Below, piece by piece: positions 48,101-61,612 of a stretch of 64,000 nucleotides of DNA. A model generated the notes under the pieces. The model did no database searches. It was not told the origin of the DNA and saw only the letters and a list, made by a program, of their open reading frames with translations. The stretch covers positions 1,426,001-1,490,000 of the forward strand of contig BSYQ01000011.1 in NCBI GenBank assembly GCA_030272585.1. The letters are read 5' to 3'. Both the position numbers and the translations under genes were made by a program. Numbering within the stretch: the first letter of the stretch is position 1; the number at the start of each line of letters is the position of its first letter. This DNA comes from Bryopsis sp. KO-2023 (Eukaryota; Chlorophyta; Ulvophyceae; Bryopsidales; Bryopsidaceae).

Positions 48101-51100
48101 ATGTTGTTTCACTCGAAGGGGACGTCAGGGACCACGGAAGCCGAACGACGCGAGGCGGGGAAATGGGCCAGGGTGGCAGGTGCCCTGGCCGGCGCGCCCC
48201 AGAGTTTCACGCTTCTTGGACACTCTCCGTTGGGATGGGGTTGCCCACCCGCGGGACGACCTCCTCCTTCGTTCGCCGCGTCGGCGATCCTCACCACAGA
48301 TTCGCGCGGGGTAGAGGCGACGGGGGGAGTAGTGTCGGGGCTCCTCCGAGCGAGCGCCCCGTCATTATGGTTCGCGGCGTACACGCCATACAGCGGACTG
48401 GGCGGAATGACGGTGGGGAGCAAGGAACTGATCGCGGAGTGCGTGAGGTCGATTATCGCCAGCGAGTGCCGATCATTGAGGGCTTCGAAACATTTCATGG
48501 GTGGTGAGGGGAGTGGGAACCAGTCGCCCAGGCGAGGAAATGCTGGCACCCCCACCTCCCCGAAATCTTTGGACAGAGATGCCAAACTGGAGGCATATCA
48601 GATAGCCAAGGGGATGGCTGGGAATCAGAAAAGCTATGCGATAAGATTTTTGGGCTGGGTTTTATCCCACTGCTTCAAGTGGTTTTTTGCTGGGGAAATA
48701 TATGTGGATCAAAAGGGGATTGGGGCGATCAGAGAACTTCAGAAAACACACACTTTGGTGTATGTGCCCACGCACAAAAGCCATGTGGATTACCTAATGC
48801 TGAGTTACGTTTTGTTCGCCTCCGGACTGATGTGCCCAAACATTGCGGCAGGTATGGGCTGTGGCAGCTTTCCCCCCTCCCCCCCCAAAAAAAAATTTAA
48901 GAGAAGTTGAAAAAAAGAAAATTGAAAAGGAAAAGGAAATGGAAATGGAAAAAGTACGGTGTTGCTTCACTTTTTTAGCTTTTTTTCTTTCAAACAAAAA
49001 ATTAGAAGTAGTAACGTACAGGTGTAAGTTTCGTGGATACATATATATTTCCCCCCCATCAAACGAAAAAAATAAAATAGTACAAACCAAGAATGGACAA
49101 ACAGTGGAAAGTGTTTTTTTTTTTTTTGTCTCTTTCATTTTTTCTCCCGAAAATTTGGCAAAGTTTTATTTCCAAATTCATTCATTTTGTTGAAAAAGTA
49201 ATCACAGATACTTTTAAACATTGAGGAAAAAAAAACATCATTTCAAATATATGTATTTCTTACAAAAATATATTGAAAAACAAAAAAAAACGTGAAACAG
49301 AATGCCCTCGAGAATTCAAATGCACATTTCGTTAAAACGTGTCGAATTAATTTTTGTGTCGGAAGTTTTGTAAGTGGTATACTGTGCGATTCTTCTCGAT
49401 CAATAAAGAAAGATTAACAATTTTTTCGTATGCTATGTTTTCAAATTTTCGAAATTTCAATTTGTTTTTCTTTTCTCAAAGGGGACAATCTGGACATCCC
49501 GCTTATCGGGGATTTGATGCGGGGGTGTGGGGCTTTCTTTATCAGAAGGTCAAATCATGGGGTGGATGGCGCTCTTTACAAAAAAGTCCTTGCAGGTTGG
49601 GAATCACTACATTACAGCCCCCACGTTTTTCAAAAACACACTTCGGTTTTTTTTTTCAGTTGTTTTTTTCTGTCCATAATGATTAAACCAGCATACTGCC
49701 AAAAAGTGTCAATTTTATTTATTTTATTTGTTTTCTTTTCTTTTGTGTTTTTTTGTTTATTTCATTTATTTATTATTTATTTTCTTTCTTTCTTTCTTTT
49801 ATTCGTTCATTTATTTAATTAATTAATTTTATCATTTAATTAATTATTTTATTTTGGGATAATGTCAGGGTACATAGAGGCATTGTTGATTCATGGCCAC
49901 ATGATCGAGTTTTTCATAGAGGGGGGCAGATCCAGAGATGGTCACATCGGAAGACCCAAACTTGGACTATTGACTTACGTGGTGGATGCATTTTTGGACG
50001 GGGATTTGCCAAGGGTATGAGTTGCCACAGTTCAACAATGCTCCAAAAAAAAACTGAACACCAAAAATGGAAAAAAAGGGAAGGCATCCTTTTTTTAGCT
50101 TTTCGACAGGGCAACTGGGATTTAGAAAAATAGGAAGGGAGGGGGGGGAGGGGGGTACCATTGCACTCCATTTTTTTTCTCGAGTTTTTTCTCCTTTACT
50201 TCCCCCGGGGGTTTTGTTGATTTTGCCTGCTTGTTCTTGCATATTCACGGTGAAATTCCATGCACATACCACAAGGCAAAAAAAAAACTTCGTATTGATT
50301 GTTTGCTTTTCTCGGTGCGATGTCCAGAATGGTAATGTTGCAATAGTGCCGTTGACCATTTCTTACGATCGCCCGATCGAAGAGGCTTCCATGATCAAGG
50401 AAAATTTGGGAAAACCGAAAGAACCGGAAAGCTTATGGAGATTAACAAAGGTATGTTATGAGCTTTTTTTTTGGATGAGGAAAAAAAAACCCATAATGTA
50501 GCTACTCAGAATTGCACATGAAAAATAAAAAAATGCAAAAAGCAAAAAACAAGGTACATGAAAGGGTGGTTTAAGATTTCGTTTTTGTCTTTGTTTTGTT
50601 TCTATTTTTGAGTGTGTTTGTGTGGATCAAGGATATTTCTTTGTTTTGTTTTTTTTTCGTTTTTTTTTCCTGACGGTCGCCATTGAATCTCTCATTGTTG
50701 ATTTTTATGGAAATGTTTCTGTTATGACCCACCTCATTGAAACAAACAGGCAAGAAAACAACGAAATTATTAATAATAATAAAAAAATGGGAAAAGTTAA
50801 TTTGTTGTTATAATTTTTTATTATTTTGAAATTATTATTTTTAATGATTTTCTATAAGAAAAAGTAACCGCCGCCTCTTCATGACAGATTGAAGCAATAC
50901 CTGACCAAGGCTTTTGAAAAAAAAACAAAAAACATATCAGTTCGCTGTGTTTTTTTTTCCCCAGCACTGTTTTTTTTTTCTTCCATGAAAATGTTGATGC
51001 ATTTGGGGCACTGTGTGAAAAAATAAATAAAAAATAAATCTTTGCTGATCATATGCAATTGACAATCTGAAGAGTTTTTTCCCTCCTTTTTATTTTTTTT

Positions 51101-54100
51101 TGGAGGTAACTTATACAGGACAATGTGGTTCCTTTCAGGCAATCTGTAATTGGCTGCTTATGTCATTCAGTCGGTCTTCCTCTCGGCCCGGCGATGGCGG
51201 CTGCTGTGGTTGCTCGACTGTATCCTTCGGTCAGCCCATCGACTTGAAAACATTTTTCAAGGTGCCGCTTCAAACCTGCTCAAACAAAAATTCCAAAAAT
51301 AAGTAAATAAAGAAATAATCAGCATTTAACCACAGTTCACGGAGGAAGATATACATATTTTTTTTATTTTTCTCAGAAAAAGGGAGGGATGGGGGCAGGT
51401 TGATATCTTGTCGTTCGAATGCAGGCACGATCCAGGGGGCTTCCAGTGCAACATGCCAGCAAGTCGCGTGTTTTGACTCATATTTCAGAAGCCAATGGTA
51501 ACAATCGAAGGAAATCCCTGGAACGAGGTCAAAATGAAGATCATGATCCGCTGGTGTCGGCCTTCCCCAAGGTAATTTAATTTAAAAAAAAAGCAGCTTG
51601 GAAAGGTGAAAAACACTCACTGGACTCAGGGTCTGGTTATTGAACAACAAGCAATTCGAAAAAAGAAATCTATTTTCTATTTTTAGAAAACCTCTCTGCG
51701 AGTAGGGACTCAGGGTCTGGTTTAAAGGTTTTCGAACAGCAAGCAATTCGAAAAAAATAAAATAAAACTTCATTTGCTATTTTTAGATGGGCTGACCAAT
51801 AATCACTCGTGGATGTGCTACTTATGAGTTTTTTTTTCATCGTGACGAAATCTGTTCGAAACCAAACGTCTGTGTCAAATTGTTTTGGCTGCTGCTGGAT
51901 CCATATTCTTTCCTGAGTATTCGATCTTGCGTTACAATTTTATAGTTTCCCCCCCCCCTTCTTATTTTTAAATTTTTGGCATGCAGTCCAGTGAGGAGCG
52001 CAGAAATGCAATCACCACGTTGGGCATGGCCATCCACACCCAGCTGAGAAAATGCAACGTGGTTTCGTCTCATGGACTGGTGCTGTGTGGGATGTTGCTG
52101 GAATCCTTTGCTACAGCAACTTCCGATTTCGATCGCAGGTAAGGCCCCACCTCACTCACTAATTCTCAGCATGAGTTTCCGAGTCAGACTCGGGCAAGTG
52201 CAAACGCCACAGCTGGAGGAAAGAAAACCCACAAATTTTTCTCCTTTTTTTGGAATTGGTGGGGTCTTTACCATGGCAGCCTTTTTCTGGGTTTTTTTTT
52301 TCAGTTTTTGACGGGCAGAGCTGTGATTTCGTGTGTTTGCCTCCAGCAGTGGCTGGATTTCTTTGGAAAAGGTTTCGAAAAGTGCGCAGTGGTTGGAGGC
52401 CGAGATCAACAAGCATGGAGGGAAATGCATGAGTGTGAAAGGGGACGGGGACATCGAAAGAGTTTCGACGAAAGTTTTGGCGGTGGCGGAAAAACTGGAA
52501 GGACTGGTGGAAATTTCGTCGGGGGATGAACGTGGGGTAATAGAAGGCCTCCTGAAAACGCAGCATACATATATATGTATATATTTATAATGGACTAGGG
52601 CTAAATCACCTCGTCGTGGCTGCCCTCCGTTGGGCAAGTTTGCCTAATTTAAATTAAAAATTCAGTCATATGGTGGACTAATGACGGCATATGCTAAATT
52701 GGGTGGTGGTGTTATGGAATGCATCGGTTATTATTTGGAAGAACCTAGATAACTCTAACAAAAATATCGTTGACGTCAATTTTAAAAAGGGGAAACTTGA
52801 TGTCTGATTTTTTTTTTCTCCTGTTGATTGATTACATTTTTTTGGTCATTTTTTTTATCCTACAGTTTTCTGAATATTCTCTTTTGGCTGTTTCGCTAAA
52901 TATATTGCAGGATGATGAAGAGAATTTGCATTTCCGGATAATACGAACGCCAGAAACGCTGCTTGGTGTTTATTACAGGAATGTTCAGGTGAATTCAGAT
53001 GCCAGTAATAAGCCTCCCCTTACCTAACGGATATATTTTCCCCCCACCTCTGGAAAATGCTTGAACCATTTACTAAAGTCGAAATCCATAAAAAAACCCG
53101 CACATTCTTCTAGTCAAATTTCTTTTTAAACCATTGCTGAATAATTTTTAGATTTTTTTTTTAAATATTATTGAATGCATTGTGCTCTTCCACAAATGAA
53201 TAAATGAATGAATGAATAAATAATTTTTTCAGTCGAACCACATAAAATACTTCTGTATTGCGCCATGTCGAGGAGGCGATGCTCCGGCTGTGGCCGACTT
53301 CGTCTGAAAATGGCATGATATCAGCATTTTCTGTTTCTTTTATCGCCAGGTTTTGGCATCGCTGGCTCCGAGGGCGCTGGTCAGTTGTGCTGTCATGGCT
53401 GCTTCAAGGGGATTTGCAGCCAGTTTTCTGTGCAAAGAAGGAACCCTGTTATCTAGGTGGGTGGCACCACTTCTCTTTTCTCTTTAGCACTACCTGAAAG
53501 GGTGGGGTGGGGGTGTTGTTAAATTATATATGGTGCATTTCCAGGGGGGGGGGGGTTCTGAATTTATGCAGGTAAGATCAATCAATCAGATCTGATCTGA
53601 TCTGTCAGATTGTGGGTTAGTATCGGTCATTCCTTGCATTATAGGACGCTGACCACTGGGGAGTTTGCTCAGAAAACGGATGTGTTGGAAGCCGCTGCTT
53701 GGCTCAGATGCATTCTGGCTGGGGAGCTGGATATTATCATTGGTATGGTTGATGGAAAGTCAAACATCTGGAGTTGTTGAACTTGCAGCCAGAAATAAAA
53801 CTTAAGAAATGCAGAAAAGAAACTTGAAGAAGAACACCAGGGGGGATCTGCCGAAAGGGATAAAGCATGAGGGTGAGTGCAGCAAAGAGATTTGGTGCTT
53901 TTTGTTTTGACAGGGGAGTCTGCTTATCGACTGCCTTCGGCTTTTGCCGCCATTCTGGACGATATGATTGCTAAAGGCGAGTTGGTGCAATGGGAGCCCC
54001 CCACGAAGTCTGACAGCAATATCTATGCCCCCAGCAACGGCTCTGGCGGTTCCGTTTCGAATCTTTGCACAACCTCGGAAGGGGGCAATCGAGACAGTGT

Positions 54101-55696
54101 GGAGCAGGTGGTCGATTTGCTGATCGGAGAAATCGTGGTCGACATCGGCCGGAAAAGCATGCCGAGTGCGTCCCTGGAAGATGCTGCCATAAGGAGGTGG
54201 GAGTGAAAAAGGGGGGGGGGGGAGCTCTGTTTTTGTATTGGACGATTGCTTGTAATGATGCTTTTTCATGTGGAGGAGTTTCTGTGTGGCGGGGCTTGGT
54301 TGGAGTTGATGGGGGTGGAGTGTGACGTTGGAAAATGTCATGGCAGGCAGAGGAAAATGGCTGTGGAAAAAGAAATGGGCAAGGCTTCCAATCGAAACAG
54401 CTTGGCGTACATGGAGGGGGTGGGCAGAACGGGAACTGGGCTGTTGGAGGACAGTTTGAGTATTGGAGCCCCCCTGAAAGTGCTGAAGGAAATCAAGAGA
54501 AGTTCCTGCGACAGCGATGGAGCGATTTCGAACAGCAGCATGAGGAGCGTCGAAGATTTAGAACCCGTCGTCGGGGTTCCCGGTGGGTGAATCAGCAATT
54601 CGACATGCCAGGGTTTTCATCATGTATTTCCTCTGGCTCGCTCCACGTTTGGTCAAACTGTGGGCGTAAATCGGGCGCTGAACAGTGGATGAGTCGTCTT
54701 TTTTTGAACAGGGGATGCCCGTTGCCCTGCAAGATTCTACTCCTTCTTGCTGTCTCCTCTGTTGAGCACCTATCACATGGCGTTTGCGAATTTGAGGGAA
54801 ATCTATGCCGACATGATGGAGGATGACATTCAAATGCAAGAGAAGATGTTGATTCAAATCATCCATGAGAATCTGGCAGAGTGCTGGAACAGAGGGGATG
54901 GGTTCGAAGGGTCCAGATGCGTCGTTCCGGCCCACTCCGTCATCAAACGATTTGTGGATTCGTTGAAAAGGGGGCCTCCCCAGACGGAGGAGCGTAGGGA
55001 TGAACTCCCTCTGCCCATGTATGTGTGTGTGTGTGTATCTTGAACCTGGATGAACTGGCATCTCCATCGGAAAACAAGTGAATTTGCTGTCGGTGTGAGG
55101 GAAAGGGGCATTGCAACAAACAGCTCCGTATTAAAGAACTTGAACTTCAAAAAGAAAAAAATCAATAAAAATGAAAAATGATTAAAAAAACATAACTGAA
55201 AAAAAAACGAATTCGAGAAAAAAAAACCTCAACTCAAGAGTGAACTTCATTCTACTGGCAAGTTACAAGTGTTTATGTGTGTGTGTTTTTTAAATCATTC
55301 TTACAAGACGGAGCTTTAAGTGTTTATGTGTGTGGGGGGTTTTTTTGCTGCAGGTTGGTGCGGACCATGTCATCCTTCTATATAATGAAGGGTGCTCCAC
55401 CTTGCCCTGGTGAATCCTCCTTTCCAACGGTTCGTCGAAATCTGTCAGACACATCCGTGAGCACCGATGTGGGGGAGGACCTTCCGAAGGTCACCGGAAA
55501 TGGAGGTTTGTCTGGCGGGCTGTCGAAGTCGACCAACCCTGGTCCTGGATCGGCTCCAACATTGGCGACGTTGGGAAATACTTCGAATCCCCCTCCTGCT
55601 GCTTATCCGGAGTATCTGAGGCTTCGGAGGGAGCTGCAGGACCCCATTGCTTTTGCTAATTTCGTGTACAGAGTTCAGATGTTTCTTCCCAACTGA
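48101..55696 (+). CDS. Glycerol-3-phosphate acyltransferase, GPAM/PlsB type
   Basis: About 16 exons: 48101-48851, 49482-49595, 49869-50014, 50328-50450, 51139-51261, 51425-51571, 51987-52138, ~52344-52536, 52911-52988, ~53233-53307, 53350-53456, 53645-53742, 53913-54196, 54348-54582, 54712-55018, 55354-55696. It acylates glycerol-3-phosphate, the first step of glycerolipid synthesis. Acyltransferase motifs in order: VPTHKSHVDYLMLSY (HX4D), CGAFFIRRS, IEFFIEGGRSRDG, IVPLTISYDRPIEE. The context NLDIPLIGDLMRGCG is closest to mitochondrial GPAT and bacterial PlsB; dihydroxyacetone-phosphate acyltransferase is an alternative. STVSFGQPIDLKTFF follows the core. The long C-terminal half has helical and Ser/Gly-rich linkers. 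ATG 48101 is the first in frame, preceded by an in-frame stop at 48062; an upstream exon is possible. Exons 8 and 10 are the least certain. Confidence 0.85.
52598..52669 (+). repeat. 72-bp dispersed repeat, copy 2 (acyltransferase intron)
   Basis: About 85% identical to 39194-39265, with no gaps. It is flanked by TGGACTA on the left (52591-52597) and again at 52674-52680, compatible with a target duplication. It lies in an intron in the same orientation as copy 1. The first bases share CTAAATCACC with sequence just before the tRNA-like core of insertion 2 (7536). Confidence 0.8.
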
Positions 55697-57325
55697 ACAA
55701 AAACGAGCGATTTGGAGGGGGGGGGGAGAAGGGGCAGGGAAGCTGGAGGACTTGATTTATGTCGCTCAGCAAAAAAAAAAAGATTGGGGAAGGAAAAGTA
55801 TAGGATTTCTTCTGGCGGATAAAAAAAAGGAGTTGAAGAAAACAGGAAAAACTCGGTCGAAATAGTTCGGAGCAAACGTTTTTGTCCTACCTGATCTCTC
55901 TCTCTCTCTCTTTTATTTTTCATTTTTTTTTCTAATTTGGAATCCTTTGGGTTACTGTTTTTTCGAGGTGCAATTTCATCCAGGATTTTTTGTTTTGTTT
56001 TTTTTTTGTTTCGCAATTTTTCGTGGAGGGCTTGCGTGTTTTGAGGGAACCCTAAAGAAATCTGTTGGACGTGTCTTTTTTTTTCTCTTCTTTTTCTTAG
56101 GGAAAAAAAAAGAAGAAATTGAGAAGCCCTGCAAAAAAAGCTCTGCTTTTTGACAAACACGAAACTTAATTCACGAATATCCTGAAAAAAAAAAAAAACT
56201 TATCAAGAGATCCTTTCGGTGATTTGCGGTGGTTTGAGGTGCAAAAAAGTAACTCTGTCCTTTTTCTATTTTTGGAAGGACTCGTGTGTGTTTTTTAGGC
56301 ATGTTTTATTTTTTTTGTTTGTTCGGGATTTGGGGGTTCTTTTATGAATGCAAAAAGAACATACCTGGTTTTTATTGGGTTTTTTTCCGGTGATAAGGAA
56401 AGAAAAAAAGGGGATGACGGAAGCAAAGACGGTGGTTTCTTTTTACGATTCGGAAGAGAGGGGGCAAAAAAGAAGAAAAAAAAGGAGAAAAAAAAAACAA
56501 AAAAAAGTAACACTCGGAAATATATATTATATATATTGGGGTTTGTTTTGGGTAGTAGAAAAGTTATGTTGGGAAAGAGAAGGTAAAAAAGAAAGAAACG
56601 CAGTGAATCTGAACGAGGATTATTTGGCTGGTGGGTTGGTGGTTTCATCTATCTGTGGGTTGCTAGGGATTTAAAATGGGTAAAAAGAAGAATTTCTTCT
56701 TTGTTTAAGAAGAGTGGTTTTTTCAAGCACAGATTGAAGATAATCGTGTTTTTTGTTTCGGTTTTTTTTTGTTTTCGGTGTTTTCAAGGACACACGGGAT
56801 TAACCAGAATCCCTGGTCTGACATAGGGGTGGTTCGACATTTGCAACAATTTTTGTGGAGGTTTTGTCTGCCTTTTCTTATCCTTTCAATTCGACAGATG
56901 TTTTTGTAATGGGGTGCTCTTCCGATGAAAGTGGGCTTGGACAAGGGAATCAGCTGGCGAGTTGCACTTGCTTTGTTTCTAAACTGTATTCCAACCCAAC
57001 TTTCTTTAAGCCTACGATATAAAGAGAATCGACTGGGCCAAATGTTTTCAAAGACGTGGGCACCACAAACGAAGGCCCCGCAACATTGTGCAAGCAAATT
57101 TGCTCCAAAGTGAAACTGCAATGACGTGTGGCAGGGGATCAAGTGGTGTTAATCTTGGGGACTGAAATAATACTTCAAACCACAAAGTTCCATCATCATC
57201 ATCGTCAAATCAAATCAAATCATGATTACACACGAAGAAGCCATCATCATCATCATGCTGCGCAGCCACCCTAACTAGAAAACCCCACTCTTGCTTCCTT
57301 GGGGAAAAGCAAGCTGCTGCTTTCG
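55697..57325. other. Spacer with A/T-rich runs and CAT microsatellite
   Basis: No supported exon. It holds the acyltransferase 3' UTR, many poly-A/poly-T runs, and CATCATCAT and AAATC simple repeats at about 57190-57255, just upstream of the next start codon. Confidence 0.5.
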
Positions 57326-58214
57326 ATGCAAGCGGATTCGATGTTGTTGCGAATAGGGCAACCCCGGAGGGCAAGAGAACAACGATGGGCCCACGCCATG
57401 GTTTCTTTGCAGTGGGGGGGGGTCGTGTTGAATGTGGCAGTTCTCACATGCGCGATCGCTTTTGGACGATGGCAGTATTTGGTGGGGGGATGTCCCAATC
57501 CCACAGGAATCTTCGATGTGAAGGGGTACATTGACCTGATCAGTTGCTTTGCCAAAGAAGCGGGTGAGATGCTTGGAAACCCACATGTCTGGTTTCGGGT
57601 ATTTTGTCCAGGTTGTTTCGAAACGCAGCAGGTTAATGCTTGGAGGAGTTTTTCTTGTCAAATGAGTCGTAAAACAACACCGTCCCGCAAGAAATCAGAG
57701 AGATTGGAGATGGCTGGGTTTTCGAGGCAAGGAATAATCCAACGGAAATTCCATCCTTTGTGTGTTTGTTTCAGCTCTGCTTGTGGTGGGCGTGCGGTTT
57801 ACGCTGTATCTGATCAAGGCCATCGCCACCAGCAACTTTTTCAGCAGGAAAAAACCCTTGGCCACCCCTCTGCTGCTCATAGTTTTCTTTTTCTTAGGGG
57901 TGTGCGAAGCTGTGGCTGTGGGAATCGCCGGTGGGTCGACCGATATTTTCATGGGATGCTGGTTTTGTTATTCGTTGCTTTCAGTTTGGCGCACCAAAGT
58001 CATAATGAGATCGCCGCTTCGGCGAGCCAAAGCAACGTCTGGGCTGTGCATGGAGGATGACCATATATATTTCATCGTTTCCATAGATATTTCATCGTTT
58101 CTCAAAGATATTTCATCGTTTCTCCTGGGTCTGCTTTTCCCTGCGTTGATGGGGGTTTTGCCATTCTGGCATACGGGGTTGTCGGATTGGCTGGCTGGGA
58201 TGGCGAATCAATAG
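57326..58214 (+). CDS. Small multipass membrane protein of unknown function
   Basis: Two exons, 57326-57563 and 57775-58214, joined in phase (leftover G plus CT); about 225 residues. Hydrophobic stretches: GGVVLNVAVLTCAIAF, LLVVGVRFTLYLIKAIA, LATPLLLIVFFFLGVCEAVA, IFMGCWFCYSLLSVW and FLLGLLFPALMGVLPFW, so about five membrane helices. A loop contains a three-fold short duplication (58063-58124, ATATTTCATCGTTTC) that keeps the frame open. No family was recognised. Confidence 0.65.
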
Positions 58215-58690
58215 TGGCCGCCGCTTTTGCGATAGAAATTGTGCTGCTTTTGGAAGGACATCCAAAAGCAGACTCATGAAAAAATTAGACCCGCCGCCGT
58301 CAAGGGGAGTCTGTTTACCTACCCAATATTCGCTGGGCACTGCGCAGGTCACAATATCGCTGTCTTGCACCACCACCACTGGTGTATTTCAAAAAAGTGG
58401 AAAATTGGCACGATGGGGCGTGAAACTAGATTTTTTTGAGATCTTTATGCGAGAGTGATAATCATCCTCCAGTCACAAGGCAAATATTTCCCCATTACAT
58501 ATCCTCCCCATTAAAATCCCAACAGAAAATCCGAAAAAAAAAAAATCACTCAAGTATCACCAATCAATAAGAATCCCCATGGTTTTTAAAACACAAAACA
58601 GAACAAAACACCCCAAATGTAAGCCTTTTCTGGCTCCTCTCAGAACCGTGCAGCGGTCGAATGTCAAGCACCCATATTTCAGTTGAGAAC

Positions 58691-60554
58691 TCAATCTTGC
58701 TGCCTCGGAGACAATCCGGGCAAAAGAGGAGGGAGCACATCCTTCTTGTCTTCCCCAGAAATGCCATCCCCGCTCCCGTCGCAAATCAAAGCCACCTCAG
58801 CAGCACCCTCGTTGGAGGTGATTTCCGCCGTGATCCCTGGTCCAAAGAAAGTTTTGAATTTCTCTTCCCGCATGCTCCACTGCTCGTCGCCCAGAGAGGA
58901 TCCAAATTCAAGCACCAGGGTGTACATCCCTTCGCGGACTTCCTCCCGGAGACCTGTGAGTTTCGGAGACAATCGCCGTGGAATTCCGCCCGATCGGCCG
59001 AACTTGAAGATTCGCTCAAGGGCTTCCTCCAAGTGCTGTTCATCACCATATCTACAGAGTCGAGTTGCACAGGCATGAGTTATTTTAAACCTTTTTTCTG
59101 GTGTTTTTGCCTGCTTCAAGGCTGATCGGCAAAACGTAGACAAGTTAACGCTGCTCATAATTTTTCTTTGGGGGTCTAGGATTTACCTGTAACGGGTAAC
59201 ATCTTCACGGACTTGCTTCTGGATGTCTGTCATCTGGGTCTCCCTGTCCAAAAACCAAGAAGAAATGAACGTGGGGATCTCACTACCTTGCTAGGTTTAG
59301 GAAAAAAAAACATCTGTGGCTATGTTCGAACTCATGAAAGAAGCCTCGCCTTCGTCAAGCTGTTGCATTGATCGTTTTTTGGATTCAATAGGCACTGTCT
59401 GACAAAGGATATGTTTCACTTATTTCACATACTAATAAAAAAAAACCCGGCTTTGACCACTAACCGCTTTTCTTTTTCCAAAACAGAAGCAGAATTTGTC
59501 CATGCACCTCGAAAACCAACCAGTTTGAAAGGCCATCGCTTTTCCCTGAGGTTCACTGAGGATGCTACTGTAAAATCGCAGTGAAAAGCCCGAAAAAATT
59601 CCCCAGCTCCACAGCTGCTTTCGAAAATCGTTTCTTCTTACCTCAGGGCCAACGCAGCTCCAGTCGTCTTGCATTCGACAGGTTTCAACTCAGCATATTT
59701 GAGTGCAAACCCCAAAAGCATCAAAGGAAAGCCATAGATCAAAAGCAAGGATGAAACTTCGCCACCTGGCAAGAGCTCAAAGTAGCCACCAAATCCATAG
59801 ACAAGAAGTCCAACTCCCAATGGAGCCATGATGGAGCCATAAGACACTTTAGTGATGCTGAACCCCTCATCCGGCTGGATGAAATCGTCCGAAGCAGCTT
59901 TCAGAGGAGGACAGCAGGGTTTCGAAACGGATACCCTGAAAAAGCACGGTGGCAACACTTGTTTGATATAACTAGGACTTCATGCAGTCAAGCTGACCCA
60001 ATGAATGTGCAAGAAGAAGATAATCGCATCCATTCTTGGGGGTTGAAGGATGTTTCGAGAGACGTTTTGCAATTTAGCAACACTGGACTTCTCCTATCGA
60101 TCTATTCCCCTCCTACCATCTTTGCATCAGTCATGCATGACTAATTATGCAACCGAGCGTTAGTAATATTCAACTCCTCAGGAGCCAAACTCAAGTTCTA
60201 CTTTAGGGAAAGTCTTCCAGCAACGCGCATCCTGTTGGATATCGCTGGAGAACACACTCTTGACTGATTTTCGAGGGAGGTTTTTCACCTGTTGGCTGCC
60301 TTGAATGGAACAGCGACGACGGAAGGTTTTCTGAGTTGGGAGTTCTCATTCCTGCTGACCGCGCTGGGCTTGCCGAGCGCCAGGCCAGTAGTTTGGCGGC
60401 GCACAAGCACTCCACACTGACCGACCGCGCGAGTTGTCATGTTTGGAAAGAACGACTTGGACCGGGGCAGGGAATAAAAGAATGATTTGTAGCAAGACGG
60501 GAATGCGTGCGCCAAAAGCGACGGGAATGAGATCGACAAGGTGTTCAGTCGCAT
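58691..60554 (-). CDS. Plastid DUF2854-type thylakoid membrane protein
   Basis: Four exons, 60554-60289, 59935-59642, 59243-59187, 59051-58691, all in phase. The mature part resembles the DUF2854 family (cyanobacterial slr0575-like, conserved in plants and algae): DEGFSITKVSYGSIMAPLG, LLVYGFGGYFELLPGGEVS, LLIYGFPLMLLGFALKYAEL, then REDVTRYRYGDEQHLEEAL, FGRSGGIPRRLSPKLTGLRE and GDGSGDGISGEDKKDVLPPL. Two membrane helices are expected. The N-terminus is basic and Ser/Thr/Ala-rich (MTTRAVGQCGVLVRRQTTGL), like a transit peptide. An earlier ATG at 60554 adds a more hydrophobic stretch (MRLNTLSISFPSLLAHAFPS) that could be a signal peptide of a bipartite leader; the alternative start is 60440. Function in the family is not settled. 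Confidence 0.85.
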
Positions 60555-61612
60555 CCCAGTGCGGTAAAGTCCTACGTGGCTTGTATAGATCGGATCTGTT
60601 GAATCGTTGTTTGTAAATTTTGCCGAATGAAATTAAATTGATTACGTAATCTGGACTTCGCTCAGGTTAAAAAGCCGCTTTTCCAGAGTTTCTGTTCGTT
60701 GTTGGGGCGCGTCGGGCGGGTTGCTCCGTTTCTGTCTCGTAGTCGGCCCCACGGATGAGCAAATTTTTCGTCTGAGTCTTATTACCGACAGTGATGATCC
60801 AAGCGCTTATAGTTTTCAATCTGACGGGACGCCACTCGACAGATGCAAAAACAACGGACTCCGTGGCTCGCTCGACCACCCAACGACCAAAAAAAAAGGT
60901 CGTGATGAAAACGTGTTCGAACCCTAGCCTCCGTGGCTGTGTGGGCATCTACACTTGATCTGAACCGCGATCTTTATTGTGCTTTGTTTATTTCGAAGTG
61001 TATGATGGCTACTCACGGTTAATATAAACATTTGTTGTCCAGTGTTCCATTAAATATGTTTTTTCTAGTCCTCAAAGGGGGTGAGTTGTGGTGTTGGCTG
61101 CTCAGTTGAACCTTATTTATGTTTGGTGAGTTTTTACCTTTCCTCCATGAAACAACTTTCATTTGGTTTCAAAGCTTGAATTGGTATTGGGGCTGAGTTG
61201 GGGGCTTCAGTGAACAACCAAAAAACTTGACACTCTAAAAATACCCCCAACAACCTTGCCTATTATGACGCTCCACCAACCTGCCGAGGAAATGAGTGAG
61301 AAAACATAAACTTGAAAACAACGCAAGACAGCGTAAGCCGAGCGTTTTTAATTTCTGTTTGGGGGAAAGGGGGGTGGAGGCCTCTGCCCAAAACTGGGGG
61401 ATAAACCCTATGCTGTGGATGTGAGCAAGCCAACCTAGCAAATACACCCCTGTCACGTACTTCCTATGTACTTTGGGTTGGTCCATTCGATCAACCCAAA
61501 GTTTCACACCACAGTCACGTATCTCCCACACCACGCATCGCTACTTTCCACTGTTGTTTTGCTCAGTTTCCAACATGCAAAACACATGCCATTGATTGGT
61601 TGATTGGTTCAG
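60555..61612. other. Spacer upstream of the plastid gene
   Basis: No supported exon. It should contain the promoter of the DUF2854 gene. Short open frames on both strands at 60667-60948 are not convincing. Confidence 0.4.

Noticed and set aside
47677-48507. 276-codon Arg/Gly-rich frame overlapping the acyltransferase start
   Set aside because: The composition looks like an out-of-frame reading of GC-rich DNA. The overlapping frame leads directly into the acyltransferase motifs.
60895-60935. Third tRNA-like B box (GGTTCGAACAC, minus strand)
   Set aside because: No A box at a suitable distance, no T stem and no flanking duplication.
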